Positions 34,010 through 42,380 of a stretch of 44,035 nt of DNA are shown here, one piece after another. How positions within the stretch are numbered: position 1 is the stretch's first letter; the number at the start of each line of letters is the position of its first letter. The stretch comes from Rhodospirillaceae bacterium. GTDB taxonomy: Bacteria; Pseudomonadota; Alphaproteobacteria; Rhodospirillales; Casp-alpha2. The position numbers were made by a program, and so were the translations under genes. The DNA lies in the NCBI GenBank assembly GCA_018698795.1, contig JABIPG010000039.1:1-44035 (forward strand). The letters run 5' to 3'. The notes below the pieces were generated by a model that was not told where the DNA came from, made no database searches, and saw only the letters and a program-made list of their open reading frames with translations.

Positions 34010-34358
34010 GGCGCGCGTCAGGATGGGGATCCAAGCGTATACTGCAATCAGCGTTTTCGCGGCCATTGTTGGGCTTAGCATGGGCGCGGTTGCCACAGGT
34101 GCAGATATGGCGCCGGAACGCCGCGCCGATCTGATGAATTTGTTGGTGCAAGACTGCGGCTCATGCCACGGCCTGACGATGAAGGGCGGTTTGGGTTCGC
34201 CGTTGCTGCCCGCCAACTTGGAAGGCAAGGATGCTGACGTGCTGGCGGAAGTGATCCTCGACGGTATCCCCGATACGCCGATGCCGCCCTGGCGTGGCCA
34301 GTTGACTGAAGCAGAGGCCATTTGGATGGCTGAGCAATTGAAAAAAGGAATTAAATGA
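34002..34358 (+). CDS. nirC: Periplasmic cytochrome c of the nir operon
   Basis: A 118-aa protein with a signal peptide (TAISVFAAIVGLSMGAVATG) and one heme motif CGSCHG in LLVQDCGSCHGLTMKGG. A likely Met ligand is in PDTPMPPWRG, and the end LTEAEAIWMAEQLKKG is typical of NirC/NirM-like small cytochromes. NirC is thought to assist the last steps of d1 maturation, taking electrons from NirN or NirF intermediates, and can donate to NirS. ATG 34002 overlaps the nirE stop and has GGAAG seven bases before it; the track's start (33819) lies inside nirE. Confidence 0.9.
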   Translation: MVRARVRMGIQAYTAISVFAAIVGLSMGAVATGADMAPERRADLMNLLVQDCGSCHGLTMKGGLGSPLLPANLEGKDADVLAEVILDGIPDTPMPPWRGQLTEAEAIWMAEQLKKGIK

Positions 34359-35554
34359 TGGGTGGTTCGATTTCTCCTATCGTTCGCATCACATTGCTCG
34401 CTCTTGTCGCATTGGCGGCTTATGTCGCCAGCCCGCGCGCCGCCGAGCTGCGCGGCAGTGGCGATCTCGGCATCATCGTTGAGCGCGCCACCGGTCGGGT
34501 GCAGGTGATTGAAACCACCAATCGGACCCGTCTCGCCACCGTGGAGGGGTTGGGTGATCTCAGCCATGCATCGGCGGTGTTTTCGCGAGATCAACGCTAC
34601 GCCTATGTGTTCGGGCGCGACGGTGGTTTGACCAAAGTGGACGTGCTGGATCCGAAAATCGTTGGCCGCGTCATCCAGGGCGGCAACTCCATCGGTGGCG
34701 CCATCTCGCAGGACGGCAAGCTGGTGGCGGTGTCCAATTATAAGCCAGGCGGCGTGAAGGTTTTCAATTCCGATACGCTGGAATTGGTCGCCGATATTCC
34801 TGCCGTTGACGCCGATGGCGTGCGTTCCAAGACAGTCGGCTTGGTGGATGCACCGGGCCAGCGGTTCGTTTTCAGCCTGTACGATGCCGGCGAGATTTGG
34901 ATCGCCGACTTCAGCGCCGGCAGCACACCGAAGATCACCAAGTTCCCGGGAATCGGCAAACTTCCCTACGATGCGCTGGTAACCGATGACGGTCGTTATT
35001 ATATCGCGGGTTTGTTTGGTGAGGACGGCATGGCGATGCTCGACTTGTGGTCGCCGGAGAAGGGCGTGACGCGCATTCTCGACGGCTACGGCAAGGGCGA
35101 GAAAAAACTTCCAGTCTACAAGATGCCGCACCTGGAAGGCTGGGCTAAGGCCGGTGATCACATTTATCTGCCGGCCATCGGACGCCACGAATTGCTGATC
35201 GTCGATCCGAGCAATTGGAAAGAAGTCGGACGGATCCAGGTGCACGGCCAGCCGGTATTTGCCGTGGCGCGTCCCGACGGTCGCCAAGTCTGGGTCAATT
35301 TCGCGCACCCCAATAACGACACTGTGCAGGTGATCGACGTTCCGAGCCAGAAGATCATCCATCAGTTCGCACCGGGCAAAGCCATCCTGCACCTGGAGTT
35401 CACGCCGAGGGGTGAGCAGGTTTGGATATCGGTGCGTGATGTCGGCAAGGTCGAGGTCTACGACACCGAGACATTCGCCAAGATCACCGAATTGCCCGCC
35501 GACAAACCAAGCGGCATTTTCCTGTCTGCCCGTGCCCACCGGACGGGGCTCTGA
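34355..35554 (+). CDS. nirF: Heme d1 biosynthesis propeller protein
   Basis: A 399-aa protein with an N-terminal membrane signal (ITLLALVALAAYVASPRAAE) and a d1-type eight-bladed propeller without a cytochrome c domain. Characteristic pieces: VERATGRVQVIETTNRT, FSRDQRYAYVFGRDGGLTKVD, KMPHLEGWAKAGD, and HLEFTPRGEQVWISVRD. NirF binds a d1 precursor and is needed for propionate-to-acrylate or decarboxylation steps. No lipobox Cys is visible, unlike the lipoprotein NirF of Pseudomonas aeruginosa; the protein could be soluble periplasmic or stay membrane-anchored. The start overlaps the nirC stop (ATGATG). Confidence 0.95.
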   Translation: MMGGSISPIVRITLLALVALAAYVASPRAAELRGSGDLGIIVERATGRVQVIETTNRTRLATVEGLGDLSHASAVFSRDQRYAYVFGRDGGLTKVDVLDPKIVGRVIQGGNSIGGAISQDGKLVAVSNYKPGGVKVFNSDTLELVADIPAVDADGVRSKTVGLVDAPGQRFVFSLYDAGEIWIADFSAGSTPKITKFPGIGKLPYDALVTDDGRYYIAGLFGEDGMAMLDLWSPEKGVTRILDGYGKGEKKLPVYKMPHLEGWAKAGDHIYLPAIGRHELLIVDPSNWKEVGRIQVHGQPVFAVARPDGRQVWVNFAHPNNDTVQVIDVPSQKIIHQFAPGKAILHLEFTPRGEQVWISVRDVGKVEVYDTETFAKITELPADKPSGIFLSARAHRTGL

Positions 35555-35557
35555 GCC

Positions 35558-36010
35558 ATGAACCTCGACATCAACCAGATGCGGCTTTTGAATGAATTCC
35601 AGCGCGATTTTCCGTTGGAACCTCGGCCCTTCGCCCGCATTGCCGAAACACTTGGTATGAGCGAGGACGAGGTGCTGGCGGTGCTGCGTGAACTCTCAGA
35701 GGCCGGTGCTATCAGCCGCGTTGGTGCCGTGGTTCGGCCCAACTCCGTCGGTGCCAGCACACTGGCGGCCATGCGGGTGCCCGAAGAGCGATTGGAATCG
35801 GTGGCCGATCACGTGAGCGCTCGGCCCGAGGTCAACCATAACTACGAACGCGATCACGACATCAATCTCTGGTTCGTGGTTGTGGCTGAAAGCCGCGATG
35901 CGGTCTTAGCCGTATTGAGCGAAATCGAGACGGCGATGGAAATTCCCGTACTCGACTTGCCCTTGGTGACGCCGTTCCACATTGATTTGGGGTTTGATTT
36001 GCGATGCTGA
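35558..36010 (+). CDS. nirD: Siroheme decarboxylase subunit NirD
   Basis: A 150-aa Lrp/AsnC-like protein of the siroheme decarboxylase family, cytoplasmic. The N-terminal winged helix (LLNEFQRDFPLEPRPFARIAETLGMSEDEVL) and the motifs GAISRVGAVVRPNSVGASTLAAM and VNHNYERDHDINLWFVVVA match NirD. It acts with NirL, NirG and NirH to convert siroheme to 12,18-didecarboxysiroheme on the way to heme d1. The H-N-YER-H pattern holds the substrate-site residues. Four bases after nirF and overlapping nirL by seven, so it is tightly coupled. Confidence 0.93.
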   Translation: MNLDINQMRLLNEFQRDFPLEPRPFARIAETLGMSEDEVLAVLRELSEAGAISRVGAVVRPNSVGASTLAAMRVPEERLESVADHVSARPEVNHNYERDHDINLWFVVVAESRDAVLAVLSEIETAMEIPVLDLPLVTPFHIDLGFDLRC

Positions 36011-36516
36011 TTGACGCCACCGACGAAACCTTGCTCGCAGTTATTTCCGATGGCTTGCCGTTGGTTGTCGCCCCTTACGCGGCCATTGGCGAAAGGATTG
36101 GCCTGGGCGAGGCCGAGGTGATTTCGAGGCTGCGCGCGATGATCGAAACCGGTGTGATCAAACGCTTCGGCGTCATCGTGCGCCACCACGAGTTGGGCTT
36201 TGATGCCAACGCCATGGTGGTTTGGGATATCGAAGACGCGCTGGTGGCCGCCACCGGCCAGGCCATTGCAGCCAACCCCTGCGTGACGCTTTGTTATGAG
36301 CGCCCACGCCGGTTGCCCGATTGGCCCTACAACCTGTTTGCCATGATCCATGGCCGCGACCGTGATGCGGTGCTGGAGAAGGTCGCAGAAATCAATCGCA
36401 CCGCGGAATTGGGCTCGCGCCCGAACGATGTGTTGTTCAGCCTGCGCCGGTTCAAACAACGTGGCGCACGCTATTGCCGTCCGGCAGATCCAGCACTGCA
36501 ACGAGGGGTGGCGTGA
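36004..36516 (+). CDS. nirL: Siroheme decarboxylase subunit NirL
   Basis: A 170-aa member of the same AsnC-like family. It has the winged helix (GLPLVVAPYAAIGERIGLGEAEVI), IKRFGVIVRHHELGFDANAMVVWDI, and the RPRRLPDWPYNLFAMIHGRDRD stretch that marks the NirL/NirH type partner. The length fits NirL (about 170 aa). It pairs with NirD to form a heterodimeric decarboxylase. Start ATG 36004 lies inside the nirD end, and its stop overlaps the ATG of nirG. Confidence 0.92.
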   Translation: MLIDATDETLLAVISDGLPLVVAPYAAIGERIGLGEAEVISRLRAMIETGVIKRFGVIVRHHELGFDANAMVVWDIEDALVAATGQAIAANPCVTLCYERPRRLPDWPYNLFAMIHGRDRDAVLEKVAEINRTAELGSRPNDVLFSLRRFKQRGARYCRPADPALQRGVA

Positions 36517-36959
36517 TGGATCAGTTGGACCGGGCTATCATCAACGAGTTCCAGGGCGGGTTTCCGATTTCGGCCAGACCCTATGCCGAGGCCGCCGAAC
36601 GCGTCGGCATCGACGAGCAAGGCTTTATCGATCGTCTGCAAGTGTTGTTGGACGACGGCGTGCTCAGCCGTTTTGGGCCTATGTATCACGCCGAGAAACT
36701 CGGCGGCGGCCTGACATTGGCGGCGCTCGCCGTGCCCGAAGCCGATTTCGACAAAGTGGCCGAGGCGGTCAATGCGTTTCCCGAGGTCGCGCACAATTAT
36801 GCCCGCGAGCATCACCTGAATATGTGGTTCGTGCTGGCCACCGAAACGCCTGAGCGCGTTGGTGAGGTCATCGGTGAGATCGAAGAGGCGACGGGCTTGC
36901 CGGTTTTTAACATGCCAAAGCAAGAAGAGTACTTTGTCGGCTTAAGGTTTGAAGCATGA
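36516..36959 (+). CDS. nirG: Siroheme decarboxylase subunit NirG
   Basis: A 147-aa AsnC-like paralogue close to NirD: INEFQGGFPISARPYAEAAERVGIDEQGF, LSRFGPMYHAEKLGGGLTLAALAV and AHNYAREHHLNMWFVLA. I start at ATG 36516 with GAGGGG upstream; the track's 36474 extension lies inside nirL. With the adjacent NirH it would form the second heterodimer. Order D-L-G-H matches the Pseudomonas nir operon, in contrast to species with fused or reduced sets. Confidence 0.92.
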   Translation: MDQLDRAIINEFQGGFPISARPYAEAAERVGIDEQGFIDRLQVLLDDGVLSRFGPMYHAEKLGGGLTLAALAVPEADFDKVAEAVNAFPEVAHNYAREHHLNMWFVLATETPERVGEVIGEIEEATGLPVFNMPKQEEYFVGLRFEA

Positions 36960-37441
36960 GTTACGTTTTGGATGATCTCGACCGCCGTATCATCACCGCC
37001 ACGCAGGCGGGCCTGCCGCTTTGCGCCGAACCTTACAAAGCCGTGGCTGAAGAGGTTGGTTGCACGGCTGATGAGGTCATGGCGCGGATGACGACCATGT
37101 TGGAAGCCGGTGCCATCCGACGTATCGGCGTGGTGCCGAACCACTACAAGCTCGGCTACACCGCCAACGGCATGACGGTCTGGAACGTGGCCGACGAGGA
37201 TATCCAGGCGGCGGGTCGAGAGATCGGCAATTTCGAGTTCGTCTCGCACTGCTACCACCGTCCGCGCCACCTGCCATACTGGCCGTACAATCTGTTCGCC
37301 ATGGTGCATGGGCGGACGGCAGGCGAAGTGGACGAAAAAGTGGCATTGATCGCGAAAGCATTAGGCGCGCGCGCGCGCGGGCATCAGGTGCTTCTGAGCA
37401 CCAAAATACTAAAGAAGACCGGTCTGCGATTGGCAGCCTAG
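36956..37441 (+). CDS. nirH: Siroheme decarboxylase subunit NirH
   Basis: A 161-aa AsnC-like paralogue close to NirL: ITATQAGLPLCAEPYKAVAEEVGCTADEVM, IRRIGVVPNHYKLGYTANGMTVWNV and CYHRPRHLPYWPYNLFAMVHGR. The start overlaps the nirG stop by four bases. It is the fourth member of the decarboxylase set. A short run of alternating GC (GCGCGCGCGCG) near 37368 lies in its C-terminal coding part. A Lrp-type transcription regulator is unlikely given the tandem of four and the context. Confidence 0.92.
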   Translation: MSYVLDDLDRRIITATQAGLPLCAEPYKAVAEEVGCTADEVMARMTTMLEAGAIRRIGVVPNHYKLGYTANGMTVWNVADEDIQAAGREIGNFEFVSHCYHRPRHLPYWPYNLFAMVHGRTAGEVDEKVALIAKALGARARGHQVLLSTKILKKTGLRLAA

Positions 37442-37455
37442 GGGAGAGAGACACC

Positions 37456-38655
37456 ATGTTCCGGATTACGCAGTATATGAAAGAGGTGCTGGACCCGACG
37501 CCGATCGGGCCGACGCGCAATCCGCCGGGACCGGTGGTGATCTGGAACCTGATCCGGCGCTGCAACTTGACGTGCAAGCACTGTTACGCGATTTCCGCCG
37601 ACACGGATTTCCCGGGCGAGCTTTCCACCGACGAAGTTTTTACTGTCATGGACGACTTGAAAGGTTTTTGCGTGCCGGTGCTGATTTTGTCCGGCGGCGA
37701 GCCGTTGTTGCGTCCCGACATCTTCGAGGTCTCAAAACGTGCCAAGGATATGGGGTTCTATGTCGGGCTGTCGACCAACGGTACGCTGATCGACGAGACG
37801 AAGATCGAAGACATATCGGCCATTGGCTACGACTACGTCGGTATCTCCATCGATGGCATCGGCGCCACGCACGATAAATTCCGCCGCCTCGATGGGGCGT
37901 TTGAGAAATCCATGCACGCCGCGCGTCTTTGCCGCGAACACGGGATCAAGGTGGGGCTGCGCTTCACCATGACGCTCGATAACGTGCATGAACTGCCGGA
38001 TTTGCTTCAGCTTTCCGACGATGAGGGCATTGATAAGTTCTACCTCTCGCACCTCAACTACGCCGGGCGCGGAAACAAAAACCGTGGCGACGACGCGCAC
38101 TTCGCCGCCACCCGCCAAGCCATGGACCTGTTGTTCGAGACCTGCGAAGCGGACTTGCGGGCCGGGCGCGAGCGTGAGTTCGTCACCGGCAACAACGATG
38201 CCGACGGTGTCTACATGCTGCATTGGGTGCGCCAAAACCACCCGGACCGCGCCGAGCATATCGAAGCGAAACTCAAGCAGTGGGGCGGCAATTCGTCGGG
38301 CGTCAACGTCGCCAATATCGACAATCTGGGGCAGGTGCACCCAGACACCATGTGGTGGGATTACACGCTGGGAAACGTCAAGGATCGCCCGTTCTCAGAC
38401 ATCTGGGCCGATACTTCGGACCCGATCATGGCAGGCCTCAAGGCCCGCCCGCGCACCATCAAAGGACGCTGCGCAGATTGCTCGCACTTCGCCATTTGCG
38501 GCGGCAATACCCGGGTGCGCGCGTTGCAGGTTACCGACGATCCGTGGCAGGAAGACCCCGGTTGCTACCTCACGGACACCGAGATCGGGCTTGATCAAGC
38601 GTCGGAGCGCGTCACCGTCACCCCCTATCGGAAGAAACGCCATGCGGCTGCTTAA
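37456..38655 (+). CDS. nirJ: Radical SAM protein of heme d1 biosynthesis
   Basis: A 399-aa radical SAM enzyme. The SAM cluster motif CNLTCKHCYA is near residue 36, followed by LILSGGEPLLRPDIFE and GFYVGLSTNGTLI. The C-terminal region has a further Cys set (GRCADCSHFAICGGNTRVRA, then PGCYL) for an auxiliary iron-sulfur cluster. NirJ removes the propionate side chains of didecarboxysiroheme to install the oxo groups of heme d1. The start has GGGGAGAGA upstream, 15 bases after nirH. Its last 14 bases overlap nirN. Length matches NirJ (about 390 aa). Confidence 0.95.
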   Translation: MFRITQYMKEVLDPTPIGPTRNPPGPVVIWNLIRRCNLTCKHCYAISADTDFPGELSTDEVFTVMDDLKGFCVPVLILSGGEPLLRPDIFEVSKRAKDMGFYVGLSTNGTLIDETKIEDISAIGYDYVGISIDGIGATHDKFRRLDGAFEKSMHAARLCREHGIKVGLRFTMTLDNVHELPDLLQLSDDEGIDKFYLSHLNYAGRGNKNRGDDAHFAATRQAMDLLFETCEADLRAGREREFVTGNNDADGVYMLHWVRQNHPDRAEHIEAKLKQWGGNSSGVNVANIDNLGQVHPDTMWWDYTLGNVKDRPFSDIWADTSDPIMAGLKARPRTIKGRCADCSHFAICGGNTRVRALQVTDDPWQEDPGCYLTDTEIGLDQASERVTVTPYRKKRHAAA

Positions 38656-40204
38656 GATCACTATCTTTTCCGCCCTGGCGGCGGTTGCCTCAACCTCGGC
38701 CAACGCCGAACCGAACGCGCAAATTCTCTACCAGCAACACTGCGCCGCATGCCATGGCGACGATCGCTTGGGGCAAATCGGCCCGGCCTTGTTGCCCGAA
38801 AACCTGCGCCGGCTGCGGAAAAAACGCGCCGCCGCCGCCATTGCCAAGGGCCGCCCGGCAACGCAAATGCCGGCGTTCGAGAAGACGCTGGCCAAGGCCG
38901 ATATCGATGCCCTTGTGACTTTTATTTTCAAGCCGTTACCCGAGGTCCCCGTTTGGGGCATGGCCCAGATCGACGCGACGCACGTCGTTCACAACAAGCT
39001 CGCCGACCTGCCCAACAAGCCTCTGCACAAGGCCGACCCGTTAAACCTGTTCACGGTGGTTGAGACCGGCGACCACCACGTAACTATCCTCGATGGTGAC
39101 AAGTTCGAGCCGATATGGCGGTTTCCGTCGCGCTTTGCCTTGCACGGCGGCGCCAAGTATTCGCCCGACGGGCGCTTCGTCTATTTCGGCTCGCGCGACG
39201 GCTGGGTCTCGAAGTACGACCTGCACAACATGAAGCCGGTGGCGGAAATCCGCGCCGGCATCAACACCCGTAACATCGCCATCTCATCGGACGGCAAATG
39301 GGTGATGGTGGGTAATTTTCTACCCCATTCGCTCATCGTCCTTCACGCCGATGACTTGCGCCCATTCCGGGTGATTGAGGTCGGTGACGGCAAGGGGACG
39401 ACGTCGAGGGTGAGCGCCGTTTACGATGCCCGCCCGCGTCGAAGTTTCGTCGCCGCCCTGAAAGATATGAAAGAAATCTGGGAGCTTTCCTACGACCCGG
39501 ACGCCGAGCCCGTTTACGGCAATTTCGTGCACAACTACCGCAAGGGCCAGGTGGAGGGCGTAGTGGTCGGCAAGCAACCCTTCGCCGTGCGTCGCATCAA
39601 GGTCGACGACTACATGGATGATTTTTTCTTCGATCCCACTTATGCCGAGGTCATGGGCGCGGGGCGCACCGCTAAAAAAGGCATCGTCTACAACCTCGAT
39701 GCCCGCAAGAAAATCGCCGAACTAGAGCTTTCGGGCATGCCGCATTTGGGCTCAGGCATTGTCTGGAAACTCGACGGCCGCATGGTGATGGCGACGCCGC
39801 ATCTGCGCGAGCCGGCAGTCAGCGTTATCGACATGGAAAGTTGGAAAACCATCAAACGTATCGAGACGTTGGGGACCGGGTTTTTCATGCGCAGCCACGA
39901 AAACTCCAACTATGCCTGGGTCGATGTGTTTTTTGGCAAACACAAAGACGTCATGCACGTCATCGACAAGCGCACGCTGGAGATCGTCAAGACGCTGAAA
40001 CCTGCGCCCGGCAAAACCGCGGCCCACGTCGAGTTCACCCGCAACGGCTCACATGCTTTGGTCAGCATCTGGGAGAAGCAAGGTGCATTGGTGATTTACG
40101 ACGCCAAAACCTTGGAAGAGGTCAAACGTATCCCGATGAAAAAACCGTCCGGCAAGTACAACGTCTATAACAAGATCAACTTGTCGGAAGGCACGTCACA
40201 TTAG
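38642..40204 (+). CDS. nirN: Cytochrome c / d1-propeller dehydrogenase NirN
   Basis: A 520-aa periplasmic protein with a signal peptide (MRLLKITIFSALAAVASTSANA), a cytochrome c domain with CAACHG near residue 36 and a d1-type propeller (ETGDHHVTILDGDKFEP, RFALHGGAKYSPDGRFVYFGSRDGW, PSGKYNVYNK). NirN is a paralogue of NirS that oxidises dihydro-heme d1 in the last biosynthetic step and may hand d1 to NirS. It lacks the NirS LHDG and PHPG catalytic His pair (here MDDFFFDP and QPFAVRR-like regions), supporting NirN rather than a second nitrite reductase. I start at ATG 38642; the track's upstream extension lies in nirJ. End of the nir operon. Confidence 0.93.
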   Translation: MRLLKITIFSALAAVASTSANAEPNAQILYQQHCAACHGDDRLGQIGPALLPENLRRLRKKRAAAAIAKGRPATQMPAFEKTLAKADIDALVTFIFKPLPEVPVWGMAQIDATHVVHNKLADLPNKPLHKADPLNLFTVVETGDHHVTILDGDKFEPIWRFPSRFALHGGAKYSPDGRFVYFGSRDGWVSKYDLHNMKPVAEIRAGINTRNIAISSDGKWVMVGNFLPHSLIVLHADDLRPFRVIEVGDGKGTTSRVSAVYDARPRRSFVAALKDMKEIWELSYDPDAEPVYGNFVHNYRKGQVEGVVVGKQPFAVRRIKVDDYMDDFFFDPTYAEVMGAGRTAKKGIVYNLDARKKIAELELSGMPHLGSGIVWKLDGRMVMATPHLREPAVSVIDMESWKTIKRIETLGTGFFMRSHENSNYAWVDVFFGKHKDVMHVIDKRTLEIVKTLKPAPGKTAAHVEFTRNGSHALVSIWEKQGALVIYDAKTLEEVKRIPMKKPSGKYNVYNKINLSEGTSH

Positions 40205-40363
40205 GGTTTCCCAACGCGTTTGAGGAACGATTTTCAAGAGCTGAGCGGAGTAAAAACGTCCGCTGATTGAGCTGCGTGTGGTTTTTGACCACCGCTGTTG
40301 CCTATGACAAGATGCGCCGCAAATGATCACAATCGTATGTTCTTTGAGGTTTTGGAGGCTTCG

Positions 40364-41143
40364 ATGATAAGACACAGCTTCGCCATGGTTGCGGCGGTTT
40401 TTCTTTCGGTCGTCCTCTCGTTGCAAGCCAGCGATGCCGCCGCGAAAAAACCAATCACGATATGCGGCACGCCGTGGGGGAAGCTGGGTGGCGAAAACCT
40501 TCCGGGCCAAGGTTTCGTGCCGGACATCGTGATGCGTGTATTTCGTCATGCCGGCTATGAAATCAAGACCGAGTTGGTGCCTTGGCCGCGCTGCGTCGAG
40601 CACGCTAAAAAGCAAAAATATGATCTCATTGCATCGGCGTGGCAGGGGCCGAATTTCGCGCCTCACTTTGATTATTTGAACGTCATCCTGCACGACACCA
40701 TCAATTTCATCACTCTCGAAGATGCAGCACTCAAGAGCGGTTCAATGACGAGTTTTCATGGAAAAAAAGTCGGGCTCGTTCGGGAAGCCGGCGGTCTCGA
40801 GGCGCTTTTCAATGACCAGCCGAAAATTGCCGTGCACCGCGTGGCGAAACTCAAAAGTCTACCGAAGATGCTTGCCCACGGTAGGATCGACGCCATCGTC
40901 ACCGATCCGGTCAGCCTCAACGAATTCGTCAAGAAAATGGACCCGCCGTTTGGTCACAAGCTCGTGGCGCAGCAGCCCCCGTTGAAGATCAATTTCAACT
41001 CTCCGATGATCGCTAAAGGTCATCCTGACAAGAGCCAAATTATGGCTGACTTCGACCGTGCCTATAAAGATCTCAAGGGCAAAGGGCTATACCAGAACCT
41101 CATAAAAATCCACGATCTTCAGGTGCAGTATCCGAAAAAGTGA
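40364..41143 (+). CDS. Periplasmic solute-binding-like protein (type 2 fold)
   Basis: A 259-aa precursor with a signal peptide (MIRHSFAMVAAVFLSVVLSLQASDAAA). The mature part resembles the family 3 amino-acid-binding proteins: FVPDIVMRVFRHAGYEIKTELVPWPRCVEHAKKQKYDLIASA at the start, then FHGKKVGLVREAGG and a C-terminal lobe LPKMLAHGRIDAIVTDPVSL. ATG 40364 has GGAGG five bases before it. No ABC permease or ATPase is adjacent, so it is an orphan that may feed a transporter encoded elsewhere or act as a sensor. Ligand unknown. A weak hairpin (GTGGTTTTTGACCAC at 40277) lies between nirN and this gene. Confidence 0.8.
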   Translation: MIRHSFAMVAAVFLSVVLSLQASDAAAKKPITICGTPWGKLGGENLPGQGFVPDIVMRVFRHAGYEIKTELVPWPRCVEHAKKQKYDLIASAWQGPNFAPHFDYLNVILHDTINFITLEDAALKSGSMTSFHGKKVGLVREAGGLEALFNDQPKIAVHRVAKLKSLPKMLAHGRIDAIVTDPVSLNEFVKKMDPPFGHKLVAQQPPLKINFNSPMIAKGHPDKSQIMADFDRAYKDLKGKGLYQNLIKIHDLQVQYPKK

Positions 41144-41192
41144 CGGCAATGCAGGCCGATTGACGTCCGTCATCGTGCTAATCGAGTCAGCT

Positions 41193-42140
41193 TTAGCTCT
41201 CAGTCGCGGGACCTGATTGCGCCAGCAAATGCGCACGAATGCTTTGCGCTTCGATGAACACGCGCTTCACTTCCGGATAGGAATCCTTGATCGCCGCCTC
41301 CAGCGCCGAGATCGCCGCTTCCACGCTCTCTGATCGGATGCCGTCGTCGAAGTCGAGGCTCAGATTGACCAAAATATCGTCAGGACCGAGGTGCATAGTC
41401 AGCAATTCGTTGACGGCCTTGACGCCGTCGCGAGCCTCGGCGATGGCGCGGATTCCGCGTACGACGGCGCTGTTGGCGGCTTCGCCCACCAACAACCCTT
41501 TGCATTCGTAGGCCAGAAATAATGCGACCACGGCCAAGATCACGCCAATGACCACCGATGCCACACCATCCAGAACCGGCAAATCGAAGTATTGCGCGGC
41601 GGCAATGCCTGCCATGGCGACGAACAGTCCCGCCAAGGCGGCGGTATCTTCGAACAACACGGTAAAAACAGCAGCGTCCTTCGAGCGCCGCACGGCCTCG
41701 AAATATCCCAAGTGCCCCTTGCGAGAGCGAAATTCTTTCAGCGCATAAAACCACGCACCACCCTCGAACAACATAGCGGCACCAAGCACGAGATAGTTCA
41801 CATAGGCATTGCCCACGGGATGGGGATGGCGAATTTTTTCGATGCCTTCGATGATCGACACGCCAGCGCCGACGCCAAAAATCAAAATCGCGACGACGAA
41901 TGTCCAGAAATAGAGCTCCATGCCGTAGCCGAACGGATGCGTTTCATCGGCGGGCTTGGCGGCGCGCTTGAGGCCGTAGAGAATCAGCGCCTGGTTGCCG
42001 GTATCGACGACCGAGTGCACCGCCTCGCTCAACATCGCCGACGAGCCCGTGTAGGCGGCGGCACCGAACTTGGTAACGGCAATCAAGCCGTTGCCCAATA
42101 GTGCCGCGATAACGACTTTTTTTGATCCGCTGGCGGCCAT
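41193..42140 (-). CDS. Cation diffusion facilitator family transporter
   Basis: A 315-aa inner-membrane protein with six helices. The metal site includes HSVVD (HxxxD) in helix 2 and EDTAAL in helix 5; the second site is of the E-D type seen in the SLC30A9-like branch rather than the HxxxD of classical zinc exporters. The sequence ETHPFGYGMELYFWTFVVAILIFGVGAGVSI is characteristic. The C-terminal cytoplasmic domain (LTMHLGPDDILVNLSLDF) is the dimerisation domain. I start at ATG 42140 (MAASGSKK); TTG 42155 is possible. It exports divalent cations such as zinc, cobalt, iron or manganese; which one is unknown. Confidence 0.9.
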   Translation of the reverse strand: MAASGSKKVVIAALLGNGLIAVTKFGAAAYTGSSAMLSEAVHSVVDTGNQALILYGLKRAAKPADETHPFGYGMELYFWTFVVAILIFGVGAGVSIIEGIEKIRHPHPVGNAYVNYLVLGAAMLFEGGAWFYALKEFRSRKGHLGYFEAVRRSKDAAVFTVLFEDTAALAGLFVAMAGIAAAQYFDLPVLDGVASVVIGVILAVVALFLAYECKGLLVGEAANSAVVRGIRAIAEARDGVKAVNELLTMHLGPDDILVNLSLDFDDGIRSESVEAAISALEAAIKDSYPEVKRVFIEAQSIRAHLLAQSGPATES

Positions 42141-42306
42141 TTTATTCTTATCCAATCATCGGCACGCATTGTTGCGCGCATGCTCTGTTCCGATACATCT
42201 GGCGAAATTTATTACCGTCTGATCACTATTCTGGCAAGGGTGCCAAGGTGGTAACCGGCAACGGAAACCATGATTCAGAAACGATGGACAATTGGCATAC
42301 ATGGGG

Positions 42307-42320
42307 CACACTATAGTGTG
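42307..42320. promoter_or_regulatory. Perfect 14-base palindrome, candidate operator
   Basis: CACACTATAGTGTG is fully self-complementary and sits about 60 bases before the PAS-protein start, in the promoter region. A TTGGCATACATGGGGCA stretch directly before it has the GG-N10-GC spacing of a sigma-54 site but a poor -12 element. It could bind a repressor; no matching regulator is known to me. Confidence 0.4.
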
Positions 42321-42380
42321 TAAGCTAAGCGACTCGCGGTATTGACGTTCGAATGCTTAGTCTTTGAAAGTGAGAGGAAA

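Noticed and set aside
33533-35539. A 668-aa minus-strand ORF.
   Set aside because: It is an antisense shadow over nirE, nirC and nirF; it has no domain features while the plus-strand genes are unambiguous.
37360-37382. Run of alternating GC (GCGCGCGCGCG) as possible Z-DNA or a regulatory element.
   Set aside because: It falls inside nirH and is explained by Ala/Arg codons; no independent signal.
35558-37441. Four Lrp/AsnC transcription regulators in a row.
   Set aside because: The motifs, tandem arrangement and position between nirF and nirJ identify them as the NirDLGH siroheme decarboxylase set.
38642-40204. A second cytochrome cd1 nitrite reductase.
   Set aside because: It lacks the LHDG/PHPG His pair, ends the d1 biosynthesis operon and matches NirN.
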